Shown: piece after piece, positions 46,043 to 56,705 of the stretch
How positions within the stretch are numbered: position 1 is the first letter of the stretch
How the letters are laid out: each line of letters starts with the position of its first letter
DNA from: Apium graveolens
Lineage: Eukaryota > Streptophyta > Magnoliopsida > Apiales > Apiaceae
Assembly: GCF_009905375.1 (NCBI RefSeq)
Contig: NC_133657.1
Coordinates: 61,430,863-61,494,862 of the forward strand
Direction: 5' to 3'
DNA: 64,000 bases
Program-made: the position numbers and the translations under genes
Notes under the pieces: generated by a model
What the model was told of the DNA's origin: nothing
Databases searched by the model: none
The model's input: only the letters and a program-made list of their open reading frames with translations

Positions 46043-47539
46043 ATGCACCCTTATTTATGTGATGTTTTTATGCATGATTCTCAGGATAAAATGGGCTTTA
46101 ATCCACTATTCACCATACTTAAGGATAACAAACTTACCGGACCTAACTATATTGAATGGAAACGAAATTTGGATATTGTGTTGACTGCTGAGGAGTACAA
46201 GTTTTGCACTTATGAACCCAAGCCTGAACAGCCTGCTGCTGATGCTCCTGAAGATAAGAAAGAGTATTATAAACGGTGGATTAAGGCTGATGAGATGTCG
46301 CGATGTTACATTCTGGCAGGAATGTCGGGTGTTTTGCAGCATCAGCATCAGTCTATGGCCACTGCTTCGGATATGCTCTTTAATCTCAAGGAACTTTTTG
46401 GAGATCAGAATAGGGCTGCTAGGCAAGTAGCCATGAAGGCTTTAATGAACACTCAGATGGCTGAAGGCACACCTGTAAGGGATCATGTTCTCAAGATGAT
46501 GTCGCATTTGAATGAGATAGAGATCCTTGGTGCTGAACTTGACGGGGAAACCCAGATTGACATTATCCTTATGAGCTTGTCCAAGAGTTTTGAGCAGTTC
46601 CGCTTGAATTATAACATGAACAAGAGGCAGTATAGTCTCGCGAAACTGCTGACAGAACTTCAGGCAGCTGAAGGATTATTTCGGCAGAGTGTTCAAATGA
46701 ATGTGGCTGAGAAAGGTTCTTCCTATAAGCCGAAAGGTATTAAGAAGAAGAAAAAGGCTCAGACACAGAAAGCTGTGAAGGCAGTGGGAGTTCAGGGTGG
46801 TGTGAAAAAGCCTAAGAGAAAGTGCTTCAGATGCAAACAGTCAGGTCACTGGAAACAGGATTGTCCTCTTCCTAAGAAGACAAACAATACTGGTATGTCT
46901 CTTTCTCTAGTTACAGAAACATTTATAGCGGCTATATCTACGAGCACTTGGTGTGTAGATACAGGAGCCACTGATCATGTTTGTAATTCTATGCAGGGGT
47001 TCCAACTATCCAGAATGCTTAGAGATGGTGAGATATACGTGTTCATGGGAGATGCTACGAAAGTAGCAGTAGTTGCAGTAGGAGTTATTCATTTATCTTT
47101 TGGTTCTGATAGGATTTTGGTTTTGAACAATTGTCTTTATGTACCTTCTTTTAGAAGGAGTTTAGTTTCGGTTTCTAAACTTGCTTTGAATGGTTATAAT
47201 GTTTGTTTGGATCGTAATATTTCTATTATGATGAATAAACGAATTATATGTTCTGGTACATTGCAAGAGAATTTGTATATAATTAATCCTAGTCAACCTG
47301 CACTGCAACTGCAATTTAGGGAATTGAACAACACATCTTCTAACTCTACTAAAAGAAAGGAACCTTCTAGTTTGAACCAAACATATCTTTGGTACTTGAG
47401 ATTAGGTCATATTAACTTGAGGAGGATTCAAAGACTGGTAGTAGACGGGCCTTTAAGCTCATTGGCAGTGGAGCCATTTCCAGTTTGTGAATCCTGCTTG
47501 GAAGGTAAAATGACTAATAGGCCTATCAAGGAAAAATGA
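46043..47539 (+). pseudogene. gag and protease of complete copia
   Basis: A 498-codon open frame; the likely true start is ATG 46091 (MGFNPLFTILKD). The capsid part has LTGPNYIEWKRNLDIVL and a MKALMNTQMAEGTPVRDHVL region. A zinc knuckle CFRCKQSGHWKQDC lies near 46830-46875. Protease follows with WCVDTGATDHVC (intact Asp-Thr-Gly, near 46950), and then the pre-integrase zinc region with LRLGHINLRRI and CESCLEGKM. The frame ends at TGA 47537-47539, and the next codon onward continues the same frame into integrase. Gag and protease would assemble and mature the particle. Confidence 0.92.
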
Positions 47540-50032
47540 AATAGAGCCAAACAACTGTTAGAATTGGTTCACTCTGATTTATATGGACCCATGAATATCC
47601 AAGCAAGAGGTGGTTATGAATATTTCGTCACTTTCATTGATGATTATTCTAGATATGGGTACGTTTATTTGTTGCACCGTAAGTCTGAGTGCTTTGTTAA
47701 GTTCAAAGAGTACAAAGCTAAAACGGAAAAGCGACTTAATAAAAGTATCAAGTCACTACGATCAGATCGTGGTGGCGAATACTTGATTGGAGAATTTAGG
47801 GAATATTTATCAGAAAATGGGATAGAATCCCAGTTAACTGCACCAGGCACACCCCAGCAGAACGGTGTAGCAGAGAGAAGGAACCGGACTCTTTTAGAGA
47901 GTGTTAGATCGATGATGAGTTATTCGGATTTACCCAAGTCGTTTTGGGGACATGCCTTTGAGACAACAGCTTATCTTCTGAACTTAGTACCTTCTAAGTC
48001 GGTTCCTAAAACCCCCTTAGAATTGTGGACCGGGGATAAACTGAGTCTAAGACATATTCGAATATGGGGTTGTCCAGCACATGTGCTGAACAAGAACGCG
48101 ACTAAGTTAGAATCTCGTACAGAAGTAAGGTTGTTTGTAGGCTACCCCATGGGAACGAAAGGATATTTATTTTATAGTCCGAAGAATCGGGATGTCATTG
48201 TTAGCATCGAAGCAAGATTCTTGGAGGAGGACTATATAATGAATCACAAACCCATGAGTAGTGTCATTTTAGAGGAACTAGTGGGAGGGACAAATAATAC
48301 CCATGAAGCTGTAGTACAAGTAGAACAACCACAACATAATGTATAACCTGTCACTAATACCGCACCAGTGCCTCGTCGTAGTGGGAGGGTTGTTCAACAG
48401 CCTGATAGATTCATGTTTTTGGGAGAGTCTTCAGACTTGGTCCCTGGTAAACATGATGATGATCCCCGTACATATGAAGAGGCAGTACAAGACAAAGATG
48501 CAGATCTTTGGCAAAAGGCGATGGAATCTGAGATATAATCAATGTATTCTAATCAGGTCTGGGAGCTCGTGGAACCACCCAAAGGTAGAAAACCTATTGG
48601 ATGTAAGTGGATCTACAAGAAAAAGAGGGGATTAGATAAAAAGGTGAAAGCCTAGAAAGCAAGACTTGTTGCGAAAGGGTATACTCAGAAAGAAGGTATC
48701 GATTATGAGGAAACCTTTTCACCGGTAGTCATGCTTAAGTCAATCCGTATTCTTTTATCTATAGCAGCTCATCTCGATTATGAGATTTGGCAAATGGATG
48801 TCAAGACAGCTTTTTTTAATGGAAGTCTTGAAGAAACCATCTATATGCAGCAACCAAAAGGATTCATTAAGGAAGGTCAAGAGCATCTGGTATGTAAGCT
48901 TAAGAGGTCTATTTATGGACTTAAACAAGCTTCTAGAGACTGGAATATTCATTTTGATCAGGCAGTCCAGTCAAATGGATTTGATCAAAGTCCAAGCGAA
49001 TCGTGCGTGTATAAGAGAAGTGAAGGTAATGCAGTGGTTTTTCTAGTACTATATGTAGATGATATTTTACTCATTGGAAACAATGTTGAGATGTTGTCAT
49101 CAGTAAAGGCATGGTTGTTCAAACAATTTGACATGAAGGACTTAGGTGAAGCGGCATACATCCTTGGGATCAAAGTTATAAGGGATCGGAAGAAAAGGAT
49201 GTTGGCTTTATCTCAAGAGCCCTACATTGATGAAGTATTAGCTCGTTTTAACATGCAGAACTCCAAGAAAGGTTTTTTACCTTTTAAGTATGGAGTTGCT
49301 CTATCTAAGAAGCAGTGTCCTTCGACACCTAAGGATATAGAGAGCATGAAAGCAGTTCCTTATGCTTCAGCATGTGGAAGCTTAATGTATGCTATATTAT
49401 GTACGAGGCTTGACATTTGCTTTGCTGTAGGCATGGTTAGTAGATATCAGTCGAACCCAGGTCAGGAACATTGGAGTGCAGTAAAAACTATACTCAAGTA
49501 CCTGAGAAGGACTAAGGAGTATATGTTAATTTACAAGGCCTCAGATCTATTTCCTTTGGGATATACTGATTCAGATTTCCAATCAGATAGGGATAAGAGG
49601 AAATCAACCTCGGGATATGTTTTTACTTTGGGAGGTGGAGTCGTTATATGGAGGAGTGTAAAGCAAAAATGCATTGCAGACTCCACAATGGAGGCCGAGT
49701 ACGTGGCGGCCTCTGAGGCTGCCAAGGAGGCTGTATGGTTCAAGAACTTCCTTTTGGACTTAGATGTGGTACCTAATTTTCCTAGGAGCTTGACGGTGTA
49801 TTGTGATAACACTGGTGCTGTGGCAAATTCAAAGGAACCGCGAGACCACAAATCAGCTAAACATATTGAACGTAAGTATCATCTCATACGAGGAATCGTA
49901 AAGCGAGGGGATATAGTTGTGGCTCACATATCATCAGAAGACAACCGAGCAGATCCTTTCACAAAGAGCTTACCAACTAAGGTTTTTGACAAGCATGTGG
50001 AAGCGATAGGAGTCAGATGGATGGACACATAG
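47540..50032 (+). pseudogene. Integrase, RT and RNase H of complete copia
   Basis: In the same frame as gag, interrupted by TAA 48344-48346, TAA 48536-48538 and TAG 48653-48655. Integrase has Asp in LVHSDLYGPM, Asp in RSDRGGEYL and Glu in QQNGVAERRNRTLLES. RT has [27 protein letters not shown] and an intact [10 protein letters not shown]. RNase H has [33 protein letters not shown] and [10 protein letters not shown], so all catalytic acids are present. The last 433 codons (48731-50032) are uninterrupted and end before TAG 50030-50032. All the main catalytic residues are kept, in line with a young insertion. Confidence 0.92.
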
Positions 50033-50089
50033 ATATTTATGTAATAGTGGATTAAATAAACACTGATGTACACATAGAATATTTTGAGT

Positions 50090-50102
50090 ATAAGTGGGAG
50101 AT
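50090..50102 (+). other. Polypurine tract of complete copia
   Basis: ATAAGTGGGAGAT abuts the TGTTAGTG start of the 3' LTR. Confidence 0.88.
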
Positions 50103-51198
50103 TGTTAGTGTATACTGAAAATATTTATTTGAAGTATGTACATTTATTTCTGGCCAGTTTATTTGAGAATCATTTGAATGTTTACATGTTGTCTAATATT
50201 ATATATTGTGAACAATCTAGTATCAAATGGGATACAGAATATTAGATTGTTAAATACAGTTATATAATATAATAAGGTTCACAACACAGGTGGTGTTGGA
50301 CAATCCACTGGTATGGCTGTAGTATTATTTAGATTAGTTTATATTGACTAATAAATAATGCTAGTATACTTTGTGTACATTGAACAGGATCAAATTTAGA
50401 ATTGTTCCCTTAATACTGATTAAGAAGGAGAACTAAGATTCTATGTTATTATTAATGCTTAGGTTCTTAATCCGGAAATAGTAATTGACACGTGTATATT
50501 ATTTACATACTTTGATTTATATATGAAATAATTCTTTTGAATTATATCATTATATTTTGGGTGATGGAATTATATACATGGTGGATATTATTTATTGAAG
50601 GAATCCATGTCCTGATAATATTCGGGTTAATGATGTCCCCTTGAAAGCTCAAAAAGATTTAATTATGTGAAACCCTGCAGGTGGAATTTATTCTGGCATA
50701 ATTAAATAAAGGTTGAGTGGATGATCAAGGATAAAAGATATTAATTAAATAAATTATCAGTAATTTATTTAATTAATGGACATATGATATTTTAAACATG
50801 GGGAATTTAATAAGCAAATAATATTGGAACCGAATTAATTAAATTACGGTATTAGGAAAGGTAGTGCAAATATTAATTCTTTAGTGGATTGAATTAATAT
50901 TTAATTACATTGGGCTAGACTCAAGATGTAATTAGAAGGCCCAACTTAATTATCCATGGTCCCTATTGTAGCCTATATATATTCTTATTCTCTTCTTGCT
51001 TGGCAATTGTGTGAAAACATATTGTAGCCACCAAGGAGCAAGAAGAGAGGATAACTTGAGAAGACGGAGGCCACACTTCGCTCAAGGGAATTTGGGAATA
51101 CAATAGAAGAGCATGGAATCAACCATTAACAAGGTAATCCTCTTTTCGTAATCTTTATCGTAAAACGTAGTAACACCCTTAGTCCGTGGTTCCCAACA
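50103..51198 (+). repeat. 3' LTR of complete copia
   Basis: It runs from TGTTAGTGTATACTG to GGTTCCCAACA, followed by target copy AAGAA at 51199-51203. It differs from the 5' LTR at about 21 of 1096 positions. Confidence 0.95.
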
Positions 51199-51589
51199 AA
51201 GAAATCCATAAATAAATCCGCTAGAACCCCGCGATAATGATTAGCCCATAATCGGACTCATCATCAATGTGGGTTCCGATGAAAGCATAGTATATTAAAC
51301 ATAATTTTTATACTTAAATAACAAAACCAAGTACGAAACAAGAGTAAGGTTCACAAGTAAGAAAACTAGCATCCAAGTTACAACTTAGAACAAAGATTCA
51401 AAAGTAAAAACAAGATCTTCTTCGTCTTCGTTGAATCCGTACTAAAACAGTCTTCGTACGGATCTCCTTGCGCTCTGGTACGTCTCTCACTTGAAAACGT
51501 CCTTTATTTGAATATATATAGCAGCCCCATGCAATCCAGAAGTCCTCCAATTGTAATTATAATAGAATCAAGATTCTTTGAATTCGCAC

Positions 51590-51691
51590 CGGCGCGGCCG
51601 CGCGTTATCACAGCGCGGGCGCACTGCCTTTCTAACATCCTGGCGCGGCTACGCGCTTGATCATCACGGGCGCGCCGTAATACGGAAAAAA
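51590..51691 (-). repeat. 51-bp GC-rich repeat in Athila LTR (2 copies)
   Basis: Units begin CGGCGCGGCCGCGCG (51590) and TGGCGCGGCTACGCG (51641), 51 bases apart. Each has a second GC block (GCGCGGGCGC, ACGGGCGCGCC) about 22 bases later. The same unit recurs in the internal region at 54620-54772. Confidence 0.85.
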
Positions 51692-51926
51692 CTTCAGATT
51701 TTTGATTTCCTTTGCTGCTTCAAGTCGGATTTCCACGTGCTTTTATTCCAACACCACCTTGACACCAAATTAGCACCAAAACAATGTTAATTCACCTGCT
51801 TACCTAGATAATTCCTGAAATGTAAAAACATTAGAAAACACGTTTAAACACTTAACAACTTCAGTACAAACGCATCAATTCAAAACTTAATAGAGCATTA
51901 TAAAGTGTCATAAATGCCATTCAACA

Positions 51927-53095
51927 TACCCCCAAACTTGAATCGATGCTTGTCCTCAAGCATAAACAGACTCAAAGAACAAGAAACAAAAATGCATGAA
52001 TGCAACTAATATGAATGCAACGATCCCAATAAAATAACTAAACCAATCAACGAGCAATATCTCAACAAATGCAGTTACTCGCATAAAGATCAATCAAATC
52101 ATACAAATCAATTTACAAACTAGAGACGTGCGTGTGTGCAAATGCTTACAGATATACTATCGCAACTAGATCAACAATCATAACTCACTACTTATCAAAG
52201 AAATCGCAAGGTTATAAATAAAATAAAAAGCTAGACTCAAAATAACTTATAACACTTCAATTCTTATATTGGAGTTTTATATGGATTCATGCATTTATTC
52301 AAAAAAAACAACACATATATGTTTTTTTCGTGCAACGAGTGAGGTCCACAAAAGACTTATACAATAGTACCCATGTATCGAGCGTTAGGTTAGCGAATCC
52401 CAGACTAGAAAAGCCTTAGGTCATTAGGCACAAAGTCCCCTAAGAACTTAATAACTTGAGTACTAAAGAGCCCACTCGTGAACAATTATACACAACACTT
52501 TTTTTCTATTTTTCTCTTTTCTTTTTTCTTCTAAACGAGTGTGTTTCGCTCCATCTCGTTCAACCCTAGACTACTCATATAAATATGAGCCGGCTACTAG
52601 CCATTTGACACATAGCCACAACAACTAGCAATGAAATCCAATTTTTCTCCAATTTCTAAAAATCCATGCTATTTTATTATTAAGAGAATATCCTATATTT
52701 TAAATATAAACAAGCGATTAAACCTCGATAAACCAACAAACCATGATCATGATCTAGCACTTAAGCAACCTATAAGACTTAGTGAAATATAAGTGTCTCT
52801 AGCATGCAAATCAGCTTAATACGACTCAACATCTCTAAACACGATATCACTACACTAGCATCAATATCACAAATCAACTGGACAAATAATCTAAGGAATC
52901 ATGTTATAATGCAAATGCATGAACTATATGAACAAACTAACATAAAAACTACCAAAAAATAAAAAAAAACTACATGGAAAAATATGCATTATATGAACTA
53001 AACTATCATGAATATGCAAATTATATGCGACTCACATAAAAGATATTCCTTCAACTACCACCCCCAAACTTAAAATATTCAATGTCCTCAATGAA
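51927..53095 (-). other. Athila 3' non-coding region with two polypurine modules
   Basis: The minus strand reads AAGTTTGGGGGTA directly before the LTR (51927-51939), the polypurine tract. A second copy of the same module lies at 53061-53091, just after the stop of the downstream ORF. Both read CCCCCAAACTT on the plus strand, then 11 bases, then TGTCCTCAA. The 1.1 kb between them is AT-rich with no open coding region recognised. Confidence 0.7.
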
Positions 53096-53110
53096 GGTAA
53101 TAGTAAGAAA

Positions 53111-54327
53111 TCAGGCATACCTAATCAGAATCAGGCTCCTCACCCACAACGGATGGAGTGTCAGGTGTCTCCGGAGGTGAATACATGGAATTCTCATAAA
53201 AAACTGGCCACTGGATGTCAACACCGGTGGCTCGAAAAGCTGTCCCAAGTGCCCGGGTGAGATCACGTGCAAACCTGTTGTGGATGTCATGCATCGCATC
53301 CATCCTCCTAGCCAGACGCATGTACTGCGTATTGCCCTTCTTCGATTGTTCCTATAACTGAGACAACTTTATCTCCTTACCCAACTAAGCTCTCCAACCC
53401 GCTTCACGGGCTTTCTTTAAACCACCAGCATAATATCGATCAGCAGGACGCTTGCCCGAAAGCATATCAAACGAATAACCAAGCCCTTTAGGATCGGGCT
53501 TACCACCATACCACTCCACCATGTGCAATATCATTGAACTATCAATGATAGAACTAGGGAGCTAAAGCTGCTCATATGCGACCCAACAAACACGAACTGC
53601 CACACACAACCTCGTAACTATGGATGCATAGGGTATAGAACCAGTAGTGCCACCTCTCAAAAATCTCAGAATACCATGGTGAATAATCCTACTAATGTCC
53701 ACATAATCACCCTTCAGAATACCCCACAATAAGCGTGCTCTCTCCACGGTAACCTCATACATATGAGACGATGGCATGATATTAGCACAAATAAAGGCAT
53801 TCCAAGCACGGGAAAATCTGTTCATACAAGAAGCAGGGAATGTGGCATAATCAGTTCTGCCCCTCTTGAATGTCCAATAAGTCTTAGGTACACATTGAGT
53901 AGCAACAATCTTATCCAAGTCAAAATCCTCTGGAGTCTTATCATTCCAAATATCCTGACCGGGCTTTTTTGTGGGTTGATTAATTACCCCTCTTATCGCT
54001 CCTGCACTATACTCCACCTTCATCCCCCTAACCACAGTGAAACCATTCTTCTCACCTTTGCATTAGCATAGAACTCCCGAACAACACTCATGGGTACAAC
54101 AGCGGGCTCCTCACAAAAAGAAACCCAGTCCATCTCCTGAATCATCTCTAATAGCTTACCATCCTTCCCTGATGGCAGAAAACCTCGCTCCTTGATGATC
54201 GGCTTCGAGAGAAGCCTTGTATACTCCGCTTCATCCTCGGGAGTAGAGAACCTCGACCTTACACCACCCACTCTTGAAGAACGGTGATGCTGCTACTTAC
54301 TTGTGTTCTTTGCCTTTTGGGTGCCAT
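53111..54327 (-). pseudogene. ORF after pol in Athila (plant transposon protein domain)
   Basis: ATG at 54327-54325 opens MAPKRQRTQ. After a frame change near 54290 the text reads RSRFSTPEDEAEYTRLLSKP, WVSFCEEPAVVPMSVVREFYAN, VRGMKVEYSAGAIRGVINQP, and ASCMNRFSRAWNAFICANIMP. The tail is acidic (TPSVVGEEPDSD). This pattern resembles the domain called putative plant transposon protein that is common in Athila-type elements. A stop after 54020, one at 53562 and others near 53390 and 53350 break it. The position between integrase and the 3' LTR is where some Athila elements have an envelope-like ORF, but no membrane segment is seen. The function is unknown. Confidence 0.68.
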
Positions 54328-54619
54328 TAGAATTGAGTTGAGAGAATAAGAGTTGTGTTTGAGAGAGAATTTGTGTCGAGAATTTGTGAAGTGGTGAAGA
54401 ATTTGTGTATGAGGTATATGTATATATAGGTGGTGAAAAGAGAATTATATATGGAATAGAAGTGGGATTTGATTATCGTAATAATGGGAGTAATGGGTTT
54501 GATTTGGAGAGGGAAATTTGGGATGTGGGGGAGTAAAATTTGGTTGGGAATTGATTTTGTAGCAAAAATCCTGAATTTTCCCCTTAAAACTGCCTTTTAT
54601 TTTTTCTGAGTCGGGACCT

Positions 54620-54772
54620 TGGCGCGGCCGCGTGCTAGGAAAGTTCGGGCGCGCGCTACTTCTGCCAAATCGGCACGGCCGTGAGCTGGAACAGCGCTGG
54701 CGCGCCATGTTTCTGTGTTTTCAGCGCGGTCGCACGCTAGGCCAGCGCAGGCGCGCCAGGCTTCTGTAGTCA
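54620..54772 (-). repeat. 51-bp GC-rich tandem repeat in Athila internal region (3 copies)
   Basis: Units begin at 54620 (TGGCGCGGCCGCG), 54671 (CGGCACGGCCGTG) and 54722 (CAGCGCGGTCGCA), exactly 51 bases apart. Each has a GGCGCGC block about 30 bases later. They lie between the start of the downstream ORF and the integrase. Open frames through this array (54445-54791) are byproducts of GC content. Confidence 0.88.
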
Positions 54773-54909
54773 GTCCTGAATGTTTTATCATTTTTTGATT
54801 TTTTTGTGATTTTCTATTTTCTTCTTGCTTCCTCTACTTACTAATGTACAACAAACTTGGGTTGCCTCCCAAGAAGCGCTTGCTTTACGTCGTGAGCTTG
54901 ACGTAGAAC

Positions 54910-56275
54910 CTTGAGCTTAAACGGACAATAAAACGGCACTAACCACCTCGCGGTTTGCCGTGTTACCATAATAATGCTTCAACCTCTGACCATTTACCTT
55001 GAATGCTCGGCCCAGATCATTCTCAAAAATTTCCACCGCTCCATGTGGAAACACAGTTTTGACAATAAACGGCCCTGACCATCTTGACTTCAACTTTCCA
55101 GGAAAAAGACGGAGATGAGAGTTGAACAACAGAACTTGTTGCCCCAACACAAATGATTTGAGCACTAGACCTCGATCATGCCACCTCTCGACTTTTTCCT
55201 TATATATTTTATTGTTCTCATAAGCTTGAAGTCGAAACTCGTCGAGTTCATTCAATTAAAGCATCCTCTTCTTTCTAGTAGCATCCAAGTCAAGATTCAA
55301 TTACTTCAAAGCCCAATACGCTTTATGTTCCAGCTCCACCGGCAAATGACACCCCTTACCATAAACCAACTGATACGGTGACATCCCTAGCGGAGTCTTG
55401 TATGTTGTTCGATACGCCCAAACAGCTTCATCAAGCTTCAAAGACCAATCCTTCCTTGATGGACACACAACTTTCTCTAAAATGTGCTTGATCTCTCTGT
55501 TAGACACCTCAGATTGACCATTCATTTGAGGATGATAAGCCATAGAAATGCAATGATTCACATTATATCTTTGCATCATAATAGTGAACTTACGATTACA
55601 GAAATGCGATCCCTCATCACTGATTATGACTCTTGGAGTTCCAAATCTTGTGAATATCTGCTTATGAAGAAAATTAAGCACCACTTTCGCATCGTTCGTT
55701 GGCAACGCCTTAACTTCAACCCATTTCGACACATAATCAACCGCCAACAAGATATACTGATTGTTACAGGATGAGATAAATGACCCCATGAAGTCAATTC
55801 CCTAAACATCGAAGACCTCAACCTCGAGAAGCATATTAAGAGGCATCTCATCCCTCTTAGACATATTACCCACACGTTGACATCGATCACATTTCAAAAT
55901 GAACTGGTGAGCATCTTTAAATAAGGTTGGCCAAAAGAAACCTGCTTGTAGAATACGAGCTGTTGTCTTTTCTCTACCATAATGTCTTCCATAAGCCATT
56001 GAGTGGCAATCTCGCAAGATCCCCCCCCCCCCGTTTCGCTTTAAGGAATACATCTCCTGATGATTTGGTCAGCTCCTTGTCGAAAAAGAAATGGCTCATC
56101 CCATATATACCACTTCACTTCATGTAGAAACTTCTTCCTTTGAGCATAAGATAAGTCGGGAGGCATGATATTACTCACAAGGTAGTTCACAATGACTGCA
56201 AACCATGGTTCTTCTTCTTGCACTCCAAATAGCTGCTCGTCGGGAAAAGACTCATTAATCAATGTCTTATCCAAT
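54910..56275 (-). pseudogene. Integrase of Athila
   Basis: Pieces in order on the minus strand: linker (FPDEQLFGVQEEEPWFA), HHCC zinc domain (CHSMAYGRHYGREKT, CDRCQRVGN), core with Asp in [12 protein letters not shown], Asp in IISDEGSHF and Glu in [11 protein letters not shown], then the C-terminal part ([31 protein letters not shown]). No chromodomain follows. A run of 12 C bases at 56021-56032 gives an unusual run of Gly codons and a frame ambiguity before the zinc domain. Stops near 55800 and 55258 break the gene. Confidence 0.87.
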
Positions 56276-56705
56276 GAAGTAACATTAGGGTTCTTTAAAT
56301 GCGAGAGATGATCAGCGACTTGATTTCAGTCCCCTTTCTATCCTTGATCTCTAGTTTAAATTCTTGAAGCAAAAGAACCCGTCTAATCAATCTAGGCTTT
56401 CAGTCCTTCTTTGAGACGAGATAACGAATTGCAGAATGATCAGTGAAAACTATCACCTTAGTCCCAGGTAGATAAGATCGAAATTTCTTAAAACCATGAA
56501 AATAGTCAAAAGTTCTTTCTCCATATTAGTATAATTCAGTTGAGCACCATTTAGGGTCTTGCTAGCGTAGTAGACCACATGAAATATATTGTTCTTCCTC
56601 TGCCCAAGAACTGCTCCAACTGCATAGTTACTTGCATCGCACATCATCTCAAAAGGTTCATTCCAATCAGGTGCAGTTATGACAGGTTCCATTGGAACCA
56701 AATTT
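56276..56705 (-). pseudogene. RNase H of Athila, N-terminus cut
   Basis: The translation has VITAPDWNEPFEMMCDASNY, AVGAVLGQRKNN, VVYYASKTLNGAQLNYTNME and further on a FTDHSAIRYL region, matching gypsy RNase H. Frames change near 56450 and 56330. The upstream RT is absent: at about 56705 the sequence switches to copia RNase H. Confidence 0.82.

Larger units (their letters stand above)
43486..51198 (+). mobile_element. Ty1-copia element, complete, youngest in window
   Basis: A 7713-base element with two 1096-base LTRs and perfect target duplications AAGAA (43481-43485 and 51199-51203) in the Athila LTR. Hand comparison of the LTRs gave about 21 differences (near 2 percent). It has a primer site, a 1.4-kb leader, one gag-pol frame, and a polypurine tract. 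The coding frame is broken only by four stop codons, with no frameshift seen. It is the most intact element here but not autonomous as read. Confidence 0.95.
42761..51926 (-). repeat. 3' LTR of Athila (contains nested copia)
   Basis: The LTR runs from TGTTAGTCGC to ATTCAACA and is about 1448 bases long without the nested copia at 43486-51198 and one target copy. A TATATATA box on the minus strand lies near 51508-51520. Two 51-base GC-rich repeat units lie at 51590-51691. The first 880 bases match the LTR fragment at 26467-27354. Confidence 0.85.
42761..56705 (-). mobile_element. Athila gypsy element, 5' half missing
   Basis: This minus-strand element consists of the 3' LTR (42761-51926, interrupted by a complete copia), a polypurine tract, a long 3' non-coding region, an ORF after pol, a GC-rich tandem repeat, integrase and RNase H. 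Gag, protease, RT and the 5' LTR are missing: the sequence changes at about 56705 to a truncated copia. Integrase without chromodomain, a large ORF after pol and the protein text point to the Athila lineage. Confidence 0.85.

Noticed and set aside
54445..54791. Basic Arg-rich small proteins
   Set aside because: They are translations of the 51-base GC-rich tandem repeat and of the AT-rich flank, with no domain.
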